A stretch of 11,822 nt of DNA from UBA2645 sp044360285 (GTDB taxonomy: Bacteria; Pseudomonadota; Alphaproteobacteria; Rickettsiales; UBA1997), in the NCBI GenBank assembly GCA_044360285.1, contig JBIKKP010000042.1, forward strand, positions 1-11,822, read 5' to 3'. Below, piece by piece: positions 1 to 7,226 of this stretch. The notes under the pieces are model-generated. The model searched no databases. It saw only the letters and a list, made by a program, of their open reading frames with translations, and was not told where the DNA came from. Each line of letters starts with the position of its first letter. The stretch's first letter is position 1. Position numbers and translations under genes: made by a program.

Positions 1-1
1 C

Positions 2-631
2 GTGCCATATGTCACGCGCTACGTTGAAAATCAGCCACACCATGGCGGAACTACTTACACAAGACACAGCGACGTTGGCGACATTCGCGTTAACGGAATT
101 TACGCCGGATTTTTTGATGACATGTCAACTGGCATAACCTTTGGGCTCAAGCTTCCAACCGGATCAACATCTGATAAAATTCTTGCTCGCAACACACAAA
201 TTGGCACTGGCAGCACCGACTCAATTCTTGGCGCTTATCACTTGGGAACTTTTGGCAAAAGCGACTTTGGATATTTCACCCAAATTTCTTGGGAACGTCC
301 ATTCATCAGGCACCAAGGATATACTCCAGGCTATGAAGTTTCTTACGCTGTTGGAACTTATTACAATGCTGGCCAGTTTGGCGCGATTAAAAAAATAGCA
401 CCAATGCTTCAAATCACTGGCGCTAAAAAAGGTCAAGATTCGGGATGGAATGATGTTAGCCACAACCCAAATAGCGGCTATCACCACATTTTCTTTACAC
501 CAGGAATTGAAGTGAGTTTTGAAAAATTCAAAATTTACGCCGACGTTGGATTTCCAATTTATCGCAGCGTTAACGGCAATCAGCTGGTACCGCAAAATAT
601 CTATAAAGTTATCGTCAGCCGAGGGTTTTAG
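2..631 (+). CDS. Outer-membrane beta-barrel protein, MetA-like transporter family (3' part)
   Basis: The reading frame is open to the window edge, so this is probably the C-terminal ~209 residues of a longer protein; the GTG at position 2 need not be the start. The visible part alternates polar and hydrophobic residues, as in membrane beta-strands, and is rich in Tyr, Phe and Gly. It ends in Val-Ser-Arg-Gly-Phe; a C-terminal aromatic residue is the usual beta-barrel assembly (BAM) signal. The stretch GLKLPTGS (about residues 48-55), followed by an IGTGSTDSILG segment (67-77), resembles the family annotated as 'MetA-pathway of phenol degradation' or putative outer-membrane transporters. It therefore likely sits in the outer membrane; substrate unknown. 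Its stop lies 15 bp from the stop of the converging hypothetical gene, with no clear terminator between. The barrel call is fairly firm and the family assignment moderate. Confidence 0.7.
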   Translation: MPYVTRYVENQPHHGGTTYTRHSDVGDIRVNGIYAGFFDDMSTGITFGLKLPTGSTSDKILARNTQIGTGSTDSILGAYHLGTFGKSDFGYFTQISWERPFIRHQGYTPGYEVSYAVGTYYNAGQFGAIKKIAPMLQITGAKKGQDSGWNDVSHNPNSGYHHIFFTPGIEVSFEKFKIYADVGFPIYRSVNGNQLVPQNIYKVIVSRGF

Positions 632-646
632 AAAAATCTATTATTA

Positions 647-1330
647 TCACCTGCCTTTAACAGCCACTCCTCCTGTTGCTGCCACTCCTCCTGTTGCTGC
701 CACAGTGGCGGGAGGAGTATCTGGTGCAACAACGCCTGCAAAACCACCGCCACCACGTCCATAATCTCCACCGCCTGAAGCTCCGCCATTTCCATGATTA
801 TTTTTTAAAGCACGCAAGCGGCCCATTAGTATCTCATATGTTCTTTTTGAAATCTGTTCTTCTAAAATTCTGAAATCTGCTTCAAGAAGTTCACCAGCTA
901 CTACTGCTGAATCAGGAATTGATGGTCTTTCAATAGCTGTATCAAATCTTTGTGGAATTGCCTCAGAACTAAATATCAATTTGATTTTTCTCAAAGAACC
1001 AGCTTCTCTAAATTGCAAATCTTTGCTTCTTGCAGCGCTATCCAAAAGATATTTTCTATCCTGAAGCCACCAAGAAAAGGAGCTTAAAAAGCTCATAGCA
1101 ATTGGGTCACGTGCTACAACGTCAACTCTTTTTTGCAAAGCAGTAACGAAGGAATCTCTTTGATGAGTATGGCCAATTTTTTCTGACTCTTTACGCATAA
1201 ACTTAGCAGAAAATTTTCCTGAAAAAATTTCATTTTGCTTTTCTTGCGAAACTCGTCCTGGATTATGCTCCTCTTTTGCAAAAAGATCGGTTAAAATTCT
1301 CCAAAAAGGTCTTTTTCTTCCAAGCATCAC
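647..1330 (-). CDS. Hypothetical protein with Gly-rich, repeat-bearing C-terminus (possibly frameshifted)
   Basis: I do not recognise this protein. From the GTG at 1330 (or ATG at 1327) it has 227 residues. Residues ~1-170 are soluble-looking and charged, with helical stretches and no membrane segment. Residues ~179-200 are low-complexity and Gly-rich (GGASGGGDYGRGGGGFAG). The tail carries a VAATGG motif twice, encoded by an 18-bp tandem repeat. No signal peptide is visible from this start. The frame stays open only back to 1351 (stop TAG at 1354-1352), whereas an ATG at 1421 opens a different frame just 12 bp after the glmS stop. One extra base between about 1351 and 1266 would explain this split, so the intact gene may have coded for about 257 residues. 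It lies directly downstream of glmS on the same strand and converges with the barrel gene. The opposite-strand Pro-rich frame here looks like a shadow. Function unknown. Confidence 0.5.
   Translation of the reverse strand: MMLGRKRPFWRILTDLFAKEEHNPGRVSQEKQNEIFSGKFSAKFMRKESEKIGHTHQRDSFVTALQKRVDVVARDPIAMSFLSSFSWWLQDRKYLLDSAARSKDLQFREAGSLRKIKLIFSSEAIPQRFDTAIERPSIPDSAVVAGELLEADFRILEEQISKRTYEILMGRLRALKNNHGNGGASGGGDYGRGGGGFAGVVAPDTPPATVAATGGVAATGGVAVKGR
663..698. repeat. 18-bp tandem direct repeat, two copies
   Basis: GCCACTCCTCCTGTTGCT occurs at 663-680 and again, identically, at 681-698; a third copy starts (GCCAC) and then diverges. On the minus strand it lies near the end of the hypothetical gene and encodes the repeated Val-Ala-Ala-Thr-Gly-Gly tail. 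The length is a multiple of three, so changes in copy number would keep the frame. Confidence 0.9.
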
Positions 1331-1421
1331 TTTTACTGCTACAAAGCATTTCTAACTGCCGCAGCGCAAGTTTAAGACCAGTTTGTTCAGGTCTTACTCT
1401 ATTATCATTCCTTCTAGACAT
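1263..1421 (-). pseudogene. Short open frame, probable N-terminal part of the frameshifted hypothetical gene
   Basis: An ATG at 1421 begins a 52-codon frame (MSRRNDNRVRPEQTGLKLAL...) that ends at a TAA at 1265-1263. Its first ~25 residues look like a natural protein N-terminus: basic, then an amphipathic helix. It overlaps the start of the 227-residue frame in another register, with about 85 bp where both frames are open. That overlap contains several homopolymers (A5 near 1314, T5 near 1306, T5 near 1285) where an indel is likely. I therefore read it as the true 5' end of the downstream hypothetical gene, now out of frame by one base. It could instead be an independent small gene, or a sequencing error could have caused the shift. 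No Shine-Dalgarno sequence is visible; the ATG overlaps an AT palindrome after glmS. Confidence 0.4.
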
Positions 1422-1433
1422 AAAATAATTATT

Positions 1434-3275
1434 TTATTCAACCGTCACAGACTTTGCCAAATTGCGCGGCTGGTCAACATCGTTTCCTTTGTAGAGCGCC
1501 ACGTAATAAGCCAGAAGCTGCGTGGAAATTACGGGTAAAAGTGCTTCCTGAATTATTCCAGAAATTTGTGGGATTTCGATTTTTTGTTTAGCCATTTTGC
1601 CAAATTGCGAAATACCAGTTTTGTCGGAAATAAAAATGATACGACCACCGCGCGCATTAACTTCCTGCGCATTTGACAAAGTTTTTTCAAAGAGTTCGTT
1701 CTTGTCGTTGCGAGGCGCTAGAACAATTACCGGCATTTTTTTATCAACCACCGCAATCGTTCCGTGCTTTAATTCTCCGGCGGCAATGCCTTGCGCATTG
1801 ATGTAAGAAAGTTCGCGCAATTTCAGCGCCGCTTCAAAAGCCGTCACCTGCGAAATGCCACGGCCGATATAGAGCATGTGGCGTGCGCGGGTCAGCGACT
1901 TGGCAATTTTTTTGATATTTTTGATGTCTGGTGCATCGAAAAGATGAGTCATTTTTGCGCCAACTTCGATGAGTTCTTGCAGCAATTGCGATTTTTTTTC
2001 GACGGAAATTTTTTGTTTAACTTCACCAAAGTGAATAGCCAGAAGCGCCATAACAGCAACTTGCGCCGTGTATGCTTTAGTTGACGCAACACCAATTTCT
2101 GGACCAGCAACAGTGCGAATTACAGTATCAGAAAGTTGCGCCATTGAGCTGTGCGCAACATTGACGATCGACAAAATTTTCTGATTATTTTTCTTCGCAT
2201 ATTTGAGCGCCGCCAGCGTGTCAGCGGTCTCTCCCGACTGCGAAACAAAAATCATCAAATTGTCTTGGCGAAACGGATGGCTGCGATAACGAAATTCTGA
2301 AGCGATGTCGACTTCAACTTCAATGCCGGCAATTTCCTCAAAAAGATATTTTGCAACCAAGCTGGAGTAGTAAGAAGTGCCGCAAGCAATCAGCGTGATT
2401 TTGTTAATTTCGCGCAGATCAAAAGCGAAATTCGGCAAGTGAATTTGGTTATTACCTTCGTCGAGATAGGCCTGAATTGTTTCTTCAAGAACTCTTGGCT
2501 GTTCGTAAATTTCTTTGAGCATGAAATGATCGTAGCCGTCTTTTGAAACGCGGTTTTGCTCACTTTCCATAACTTTGGGAGATCTTTTAATTTGGCGCTG
2601 CGCGGCATCAAAAATTTCCACGGAATTTGCTGAAACTATGGCGAATTCATCATCTTCAAGAAGCAGGATTTTGTTAGTGTAGTTCGACAAAGCGTAATAG
2701 TCAGAAGCGACATAATTTTCTTCTTTGCCAATGCCAATAATCAGCGGCGAACCACGTTTGGCAACGGCGATGACATCTTCTTTATCGCGAAACATTACTG
2801 CCAAAGCAAAAGTTCCGTGAATCTCGCGAGCCGCTGCGATCAAGGCTTCTTTGATGTTTTGGCTTTTTTTGTAATGATATTCAATCAAGTGCGGAACAAC
2901 TTCGGTATCGGTTTCGCTGAGGAATTTCACGCCCAATTTTTGTAATTTTTTTTTGAGCTCTTGGTGATTTTCGACGATGCCATTATGAACTACGCAAACT
3001 TGCGAAGAAGCGTGCGGATGCGCGTTTTCTTTGCTTGGACGGCCATGAGTTGCCCATCTGGTATGACCAACTGCGGTGCCGCTTGGAAGATTTTTTTGCT
3101 GCAGCGAATTTTCAAGCGCAGAGATTTTTCCTTCTTCTTTTGTGGTTTGAAAAACATGGTTGGAAAGCACGGCAATACCGGCTGAATCATAGCCGCGATA
3201 TTCAAGTTTTTTTAAGCCATCAAGAATGATTGTAGTCGAGTTTTTACTTCCGACAACGCCAACAATTCCGCACAT
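1434..3275 (-). CDS. glmS: Glutamine-fructose-6-phosphate aminotransferase (isomerizing)
   Basis: Cytoplasmic enzyme that converts fructose-6-phosphate and glutamine to glucosamine-6-phosphate and glutamate, the first step toward UDP-GlcNAc for peptidoglycan and LPS. At 613 residues it matches the family (about 609). The N-terminus Met-Cys-Gly-Ile fixes the start, because Cys2 is the glutaminase nucleophile after Met removal. The glutaminase domain (about 1-220) shows HTRWATHG at 71-78, HNGI at 97-100 and TDTE at 122-125. Two SIS sugar-binding domains follow: CGTS at 298-301, SQSGETADT at 345-353 and GPEIGVASTKAYTAQ at 391-405 in the first; GRG at 471-473, RELSY at 487-491 and KHGT at 503-506 in the second. 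The C-terminus DQPRNLAKSVTVE is canonical and holds the catalytic Lys608. All key residues are present. No glmS ribozyme-like leader is evident and there is no clear Shine-Dalgarno; the start is preceded by AT palindromes. It probably has its own promoter in the 177-bp gap upstream. Confidence 0.98.
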   Translation of the reverse strand: MCGIVGVVGSKNSTTIILDGLKKLEYRGYDSAGIAVLSNHVFQTTKEEGKISALENSLQQKNLPSGTAVGHTRWATHGRPSKENAHPHASSQVCVVHNGIVENHQELKKKLQKLGVKFLSETDTEVVPHLIEYHYKKSQNIKEALIAAAREIHGTFALAVMFRDKEDVIAVAKRGSPLIIGIGKEENYVASDYYALSNYTNKILLLEDDEFAIVSANSVEIFDAAQRQIKRSPKVMESEQNRVSKDGYDHFMLKEIYEQPRVLEETIQAYLDEGNNQIHLPNFAFDLREINKITLIACGTSYYSSLVAKYLFEEIAGIEVEVDIASEFRYRSHPFRQDNLMIFVSQSGETADTLAALKYAKKNNQKILSIVNVAHSSMAQLSDTVIRTVAGPEIGVASTKAYTAQVAVMALLAIHFGEVKQKISVEKKSQLLQELIEVGAKMTHLFDAPDIKNIKKIAKSLTRARHMLYIGRGISQVTAFEAALKLRELSYINAQGIAAGELKHGTIAVVDKKMPVIVLAPRNDKNELFEKTLSNAQEVNARGGRIIFISDKTGISQFGKMAKQKIEIPQISGIIQEALLPVISTQLLAYYVALYKGNDVDQPRNLAKSVTVE

Positions 3276-3417
3276 AATTTTTAAAAATTAATTTTTGGAT
3301 AGCCCTGAAGAGAGCAAGAGCGGCGTGTACTAGCGGGCTGTGGCAGGAAAGTAAATTTTAATATTTTGAAATATTTTTGATCGCATCATCAGCCTGGTCA
3401 TCATTACTTTACACTCT

Positions 3418-3452
3418 CGTCATCCTTGAAGCTGAAAGCTTCGAGGATGACG
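3418..3452. repeat. Intergenic palindromic repeat (CGTCATCCT family)
   Basis: The arms CGTCATCCTTGAAGCT (3418-3433) and AGCTTCGAGGATGACG (3437-3452) pair over 16 positions with a single T/C difference, around a GAA loop. The element abuts the stop codon of the P-type ATPase gene (TGA at 3455-3453). No T-run follows the hairpin on either strand, so it is not a standard intrinsic terminator, though the folded RNA could protect the 3' end. The same 13 bases CTCGTCATCCTTG recur at 11780-11792, so this is a dispersed repeat family, like the palindromes seen in Rickettsiales-type genomes. Confidence 0.85.
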
Positions 3453-5294
3453 TCAGGTAGTTAAGTCGGAAGGAATTTTTGAGCGCAAAGTGAGGCGCAA
3501 GCAATTCAGAATTGCGACAACATCGATGACTTCTTGCAGCAGCGCTGCACCAACTGGAGAGATAAGTCCGGCCGCAGCAAAACCCATTCCAACGAAGCTC
3601 AAAGCCATTCCGCCAATCGCACTTTGCAGCGCGATTCTTCGCATTGATTCGCTGATGTGGATGAGTTGATCAACTTTGGTTAAACTATTTTCCATAATCA
3701 CTGCTTTTGCCGCTTCTGAAACAACTGAAGAAGAATTTTCGTTGCCGCCAAAAGCTATGCCAGCAGTTGCCGCAACCAAAGCTGGCGCGTCGTTGATGCC
3801 ATCACCCATGTAAAGAGTTGGCGCAAGTGAGTTTTCTTTTTTGATGATTTCGAGTTTTTCTTCCGGACTTTTTTCGAAATAAATTTCTTTGATTTCGAGC
3901 ATCTTAGCTAGCTGCCTTACCTCACTTTCACGATCTCCCGACAATATCATAATTTTTTTAAAATTATGCGTAGGGCCCAAGTGATTGATGAAAAAATGCC
4001 CATCTTCTTGCGGCATGTCAAAAAAGTGGAAAACGCCAGCAAGCTTTGAATTTACTAGCAGCACACATTCAAGTCCCGAGTCTAATTTTGGTAATTTTTC
4101 TTCAAGTTGCGCAGAGATTTTTTTACGACTAGTGAGTAAAACTTCCTTTCCTTCTAGATTGCCAAGCATTCCCTGCCCTGGCTTTTCGGCGATATTTTCA
4201 ACTTCAAGTAGTTCAATTTTTTCTTTTTTTGCCGCTTCAATTATTGCCACAGAAAGTGGGTGGCGCGAGTATCGCTCTAAGCTTGCCGCAATTTGCAGCA
4301 GTTGATTTTTTTCGAATCCATCAAAAGCAATGATGTTGACAAGCTCAGGTTTTCCGCGGGTCAACGTGCCGGTTTTATCAAAAATTGCAGTCTGACAAGT
4401 TGGTAAGCGCTCAAGAATTACTGGATCTTTAATAATAATGCCGTGGCGCGCAGCAATTGAAATGGCAGCGATTATTGCCACCGGAATTGCAATTAAAAGT
4501 GGACAAGGAGTTGCAACAACAAGCACCGCTAAAAATTTTGTTGCGCTTTGTGTCACCAGCCAGGTTCCTAGGGCAAAAGCCAGTGCAAGTGGTGCAAAAA
4601 TTGCGCCAATTTTATCAGCAATGCGGCGCATTGACAAATCACCTGCCTGGGCACTTTCCATGACCTTGATGATGTTGGCATAACGCGAATCTTTCGGCAA
4701 TGTTTCAGCGCAAATCGTTAAGGCAAAATTTCCATTAACCGCACCGCAAAGCACTTTTGAACCCGGCGCTTTGCTGATGAAATAAGGCTCGCCGGTGAGA
4801 TAAGATTCATCCATATCGCCATGGCCTTCAATAACTAGACCATCAATTGGACAAGTTTCATGCGGATAAATTTCAAGCAAATCTCCGATTTGAATTGCCG
4901 AAGTATCAATGTCTTGCACGCGACTACCAATTTTTTTATGAGCAATTGATGGCATTCTTTTTGCTAAAGCCTCTAGGGCAAACGAGGCTTTACGAACAGC
5001 GTAAACTTCAATTGCCTGACCACTTGCTAGCATCAAAACAACAAGAGTTGCAGCCATGTATTCACCTAAAAATAAAGCAGTGACAAGACCAAGAGCGGCA
5101 AGAATATCAGCGCCAAGATCACCTTTGAAAGCCTTGCGTAAAATTTGTAAAAGCAGCGGCGCTCCACCAATGGTGATAAGTAAGAAAAGAGGAAGATTGC
5201 TGCTGAAAGCAAAATGAAGTGCAATTGCAACAAGGCAAAGAAACGAAGTGACTTCATGCCACTTCGTTTTCAAAAAACTTGCTGCCGTTTGCAT
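3453..5294 (-). CDS. P1B-type heavy-metal-transporting ATPase, TPC class
   Basis: Inner-membrane pump that would use ATP to export a transition metal. I place the start at the ATG at 5294 (613 residues), one base after the terC stop; a TTG at 5327 would add 11 residues but overlaps terC. There is no N-terminal metal-binding (HMA) domain. Numbered from the ATG: four N-terminal membrane helices lie within about 16-92, the actuator-loop TGE is at 167-169, a helix pair spans 229-282, and the ion-path motif TPCPLLIAIP is at 262-271. The phosphorylated Asp is D306 in DKTGT, the nucleotide-domain HP is at 345-346, MGDGIND is at 496-502, and a last helix pair carries QEVIDVVAILN at 587-597. All catalytic motifs are intact. 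TPC in the sixth helix, rather than CPC or SPC, places it in the subgroup usually called P1B-5, linked to nickel or iron in some bacteria; the metal here is not certain. Last gene of the folE-maf-terC operon, possibly working alongside TerC. Confidence 0.92.
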   Translation of the reverse strand: MQTAASFLKTKWHEVTSFLCLVAIALHFAFSSNLPLFLLITIGGAPLLLQILRKAFKGDLGADILAALGLVTALFLGEYMAATLVVLMLASGQAIEVYAVRKASFALEALAKRMPSIAHKKIGSRVQDIDTSAIQIGDLLEIYPHETCPIDGLVIEGHGDMDESYLTGEPYFISKAPGSKVLCGAVNGNFALTICAETLPKDSRYANIIKVMESAQAGDLSMRRIADKIGAIFAPLALAFALGTWLVTQSATKFLAVLVVATPCPLLIAIPVAIIAAISIAARHGIIIKDPVILERLPTCQTAIFDKTGTLTRGKPELVNIIAFDGFEKNQLLQIAASLERYSRHPLSVAIIEAAKKEKIELLEVENIAEKPGQGMLGNLEGKEVLLTSRKKISAQLEEKLPKLDSGLECVLLVNSKLAGVFHFFDMPQEDGHFFINHLGPTHNFKKIMILSGDRESEVRQLAKMLEIKEIYFEKSPEEKLEIIKKENSLAPTLYMGDGINDAPALVAATAGIAFGGNENSSSVVSEAAKAVIMENSLTKVDQLIHISESMRRIALQSAIGGMALSFVGMGFAAAGLISPVGAALLQEVIDVVAILNCLRLTLRSKIPSDLTT

Positions 5295-5295
5295 T

Positions 5296-6018
5296 TTAAC
5301 GACGGGTATGGCGCCTACGGGCAACAATGTTGAGAGACTCTATGGCTATGGTAAAGAATAATGAGAAATAGAGGTAAGATTTAGAAATCTCCATGTGCAA
5401 TCCGTCGGCAAGTAAAATGACGCCAATCATGAAAATAAAGGCAAGCGCAACAATTTTTAGCGATGGATAATTTTGTAAAAAGTAGCTGATTTTTTCAGAA
5501 GCAAGCAACATCACAATCATCGAAATTAAAATTGCCGTGACGATTACTGGAATGTTATTTGTCATTCCAACCGCAGTGATTACTGAGTCGAAAGAGAAAA
5601 CAAAATCAATTAAGGTGATTTGCAAAATCGCAGCAAGCATGTTTTTTGCAGCGTTAAACTTCTTTTCTTCTTTTGATTCATTGAGACGAAAGAATACGTC
5701 ATTTCCAATTTCCCATCCACTTTTTACGATGAGGAATAGGCCACCAAGAATTAGCAAGAAATTCTTAAATGAGAAACCGACGTCACCAATGTAGAACAAA
5801 GGTTCGGTAAGGCTCATTACCCAAGACAAAGCAAGAAGCATCAAAATACGAATCGCAAAGGCTAGAGATAGACCAAAGATGCGCGCGGCTTTACGATTTT
5901 TTGGCGGTAATTTTGCAACGGCAAGAGCGATGAAAATTAAGTTGTCGATACCAAGTATAATTTCAAGAAAGGTCAGAGTAATTAGGGTGAAAAGGATATC
6001 GTATGTCAAAAGTTCCAT
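5296..6018 (-). CDS. TerC family integral membrane protein
   Basis: A 240-residue polytopic inner-membrane protein of the TerC family, whose studied members (Alx, YkoY/YceF types) affect manganese export or the metallation of exported proteins. The two hallmark acidic segments are present: LEIILGIDNL at 18-27 and IDFVFSFDSV at 137-146, whose Asp/Glu residues are thought to bind the metal. About seven hydrophobic helices can be seen, at roughly 8-34, 46-70, 83-99, 125-152, 157-176, 188-207 and 214-230. The protein ends in a basic tail (ARRRHTRR), consistent with a cytoplasmic C-terminus. No CBS or transporter-associated domains follow, so this is the short form. It starts 4 bp after the maf stop and ends 1 bp before the preferred start of the P1B ATPase gene, so all three are probably co-transcribed and translationally coupled. 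The family is firm; the substrate metal is inferred. Confidence 0.93.
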   Translation of the reverse strand: MELLTYDILFTLITLTFLEIILGIDNLIFIALAVAKLPPKNRKAARIFGLSLAFAIRILMLLALSWVMSLTEPLFYIGDVGFSFKNFLLILGGLFLIVKSGWEIGNDVFFRLNESKEEKKFNAAKNMLAAILQITLIDFVFSFDSVITAVGMTNNIPVIVTAILISMIVMLLASEKISYFLQNYPSLKIVALAFIFMIGVILLADGLHMEISKSYLYFSLFFTIAIESLNIVARRRHTRR

Positions 6019-6022
6019 AAGC

Positions 6023-6625
6023 TTAAGAAATTATTTTTATGATTTTTTGGTAATGAAAAAAATTTAACAAAGGCTGAATAGCAAGACCCAAAACTGAGTA
6101 ATAATCGCCAGAAACTTTTTCGAACAGATGCTTGCCAAAAGCCTCATATTTATAGCTTCCGGCGCAGCCAAAAGACTGGTCAACTTCTGCATATTTTTTA
6201 ATTTCTGATGCAGAAATTTTCCGCATTTTTAGCTTCACGCGCGAAAAATTTTTGAAGATAATTTTCCCATTAAAGGCAACTGCCACAGCATTATTTTGGA
6301 AGTGAATTTTGCCGTTAAATTTTTTTAACTGAGCAATCGCTTCAGATAGGTTTTTTGATTTAGAAATTTCTTTTCCTTCAAATTCGCAGACCTGGTCAGA
6401 GCCAATTACGTAAGCTTCTGGAAAATTTTTGCTAATTGAAAGCGCCTTACCTTTCGCTAGGAAAAGCGCTAATTCTTTAGCGGATTTTTTGACTTTTTTC
6501 TTCTCTTTTTCTTCATCAAATTCCGGTGCAATTACCGAAAATTTTAAACCAACTTCTTGTAAAATTTTTTTACGAACTTTTGAAGTCGAAGCCAAAATTA
6601 TTTTCGACTTAGATTCAACTAGCAT
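6023..6625 (-). CDS. maf: Maf family nucleoside triphosphate pyrophosphatase
   Basis: A 200-residue cytoplasmic protein of the Maf/HAM1-like fold that hydrolyses non-canonical or selected nucleoside triphosphates to monophosphates and pyrophosphate (house-cleaning; other Maf proteins act on dTTP/UTP). Visible motifs: ILASTSKVRKKIL at 10-22 (substrate-binding Ser and Arg), FDEE at 36-39, GSDQV at 75-79 with the likely catalytic Asp77, and GCAGSYKYEAFG at 153-164 followed by EKVSGDYYSVLGL at 169-181. Family members usually have GADT or GSDQ at the catalytic site, so this looks active. A Lys-rich insertion at about 40-50 and an Ile/Lys-rich tail are unremarkable for this AT-rich genome. Its ATG overlaps the 3' end of folE by 7 bp, implying translational coupling. 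I cannot decide from sequence alone which Maf subfamily (dTTP/UTP or m7GTP type) it belongs to. Confidence 0.93.
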   Translation of the reverse strand: MLVESKSKIILASTSKVRKKILQEVGLKFSVIAPEFDEEKEKKKVKKSAKELALFLAKGKALSISKNFPEAYVIGSDQVCEFEGKEISKSKNLSEAIAQLKKFNGKIHFQNNAVAVAFNGKIIFKNFSRVKLKMRKISASEIKKYAEVDQSFGCAGSYKYEAFGKHLFEKVSGDYYSVLGLAIQPLLNFFHYQKIIKIIS

Positions 6626-7209
6626 GAGGATTTCAACGAAATCATTTTCAGGAATTTGTCTTCCAATTTTTCGTCAGTCTTAAACTGACCGAGTAAGGTT
6701 TTTGTGATCGTTGAAGTATTTATTTTGTGAACTCCGCGCGTAGTCATGCATTGATGTTTTGCATCAATAAAAACAGCCACACCTTTTGGTTTTAAAACGT
6801 TATTGATGGTATGAGCAATTTGCGCAGTCATGGTTTCTTGGGTTTGCAAACGTTTTGCAAATACATCCAGCAAACGAGCAATTTTGCTGATTCCAACGAT
6901 TTTTTGATCAGGAATATAAGCGATATGCGCAGTGCCAATGAAAGGCACCATATGATGTTCGCAATGCGATTCAAAGCGCATATCTTTTAGCAATACCAAA
7001 TCGTCATATCCATCAACTTCCTCAAAAGTTTTACCAAGGATAGCTTCAGGATTAGCGTCGTAACCAGAAAAAAATTCCAGGTAAGCATTAACTACTCTTT
7101 TTGGAGTTTCGCGCAAACCTTCGCGCGCTGGATTGTCGCCAGCCCAGGCAATCAATGTCTTTACTGCTGCTTCGGCTTCCTGAACTGTTGGACGAGAAAT
7201 TTTTGTCAT
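6619..7209 (-). CDS. folE: GTP cyclohydrolase I
   Basis: Cytoplasmic, zinc-dependent homodecameric enzyme converting GTP to 7,8-dihydroneopterin triphosphate and formate, the entry to tetrahydrofolate and related pterins (and, in bacteria that make it, queuosine). At 196 residues it matches the type I family. The zinc ligands are Cys83 and His86 in SHCEHHMVPF (81-90) and Cys154 in QCMTTRGV (153-160). Other signatures are ETPKRVVNAY (34-43), VGISKIARLLDVFAKRLQTQE (from 105), and the glutamates around the CEHH site. The start is the ATG at 7209, which gives the usual short N-terminus. It is the first gene of the folE-maf-terC-ATPase operon. Its start lies only 17 bp downstream of the U-tract of the terminator that ends the preceding gene, so its promoter must overlap that terminator or some read-through must occur. 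No clear Shine-Dalgarno sequence precedes it. Confidence 0.97.
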   Translation of the reverse strand: MTKISRPTVQEAEAAVKTLIAWAGDNPAREGLRETPKRVVNAYLEFFSGYDANPEAILGKTFEEVDGYDDLVLLKDMRFESHCEHHMVPFIGTAHIAYIPDQKIVGISKIARLLDVFAKRLQTQETMTAQIAHTINNVLKPKGVAVFIDAKHQCMTTRGVHKINTSTITKTLLGQFKTDEKLEDKFLKMISLKSSC

Positions 7210-7226
7210 ATGAATTTTTATGAAGT

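Noticed and set aside
519..764. Plus-strand frame with a Pro-rich ATPPVAATPPVAA tail
   Set aside because: It lies over the end of the barrel gene and the antisense of the Gly-rich hypothetical gene. The Pro-rich look is the complement of the Gly/Ala repeat, and no independent start signal is seen.
3276..3417. glmS ribozyme or riboswitch in the glmS leader
   Set aside because: Only a 5-bp AGCCC/GGGCT pairing (3301-3305 with 3335-3339) is visible, with no ribozyme core, and the glmS ribozyme is known mainly from Gram-positive bacteria.
5295..5327. TTG start adding 11 residues to the P1B ATPase
   Set aside because: The ATG at 5294 sits one base after the terC stop and suits the tight operon better; the TTG overlaps terC and adds nothing typical of the family.
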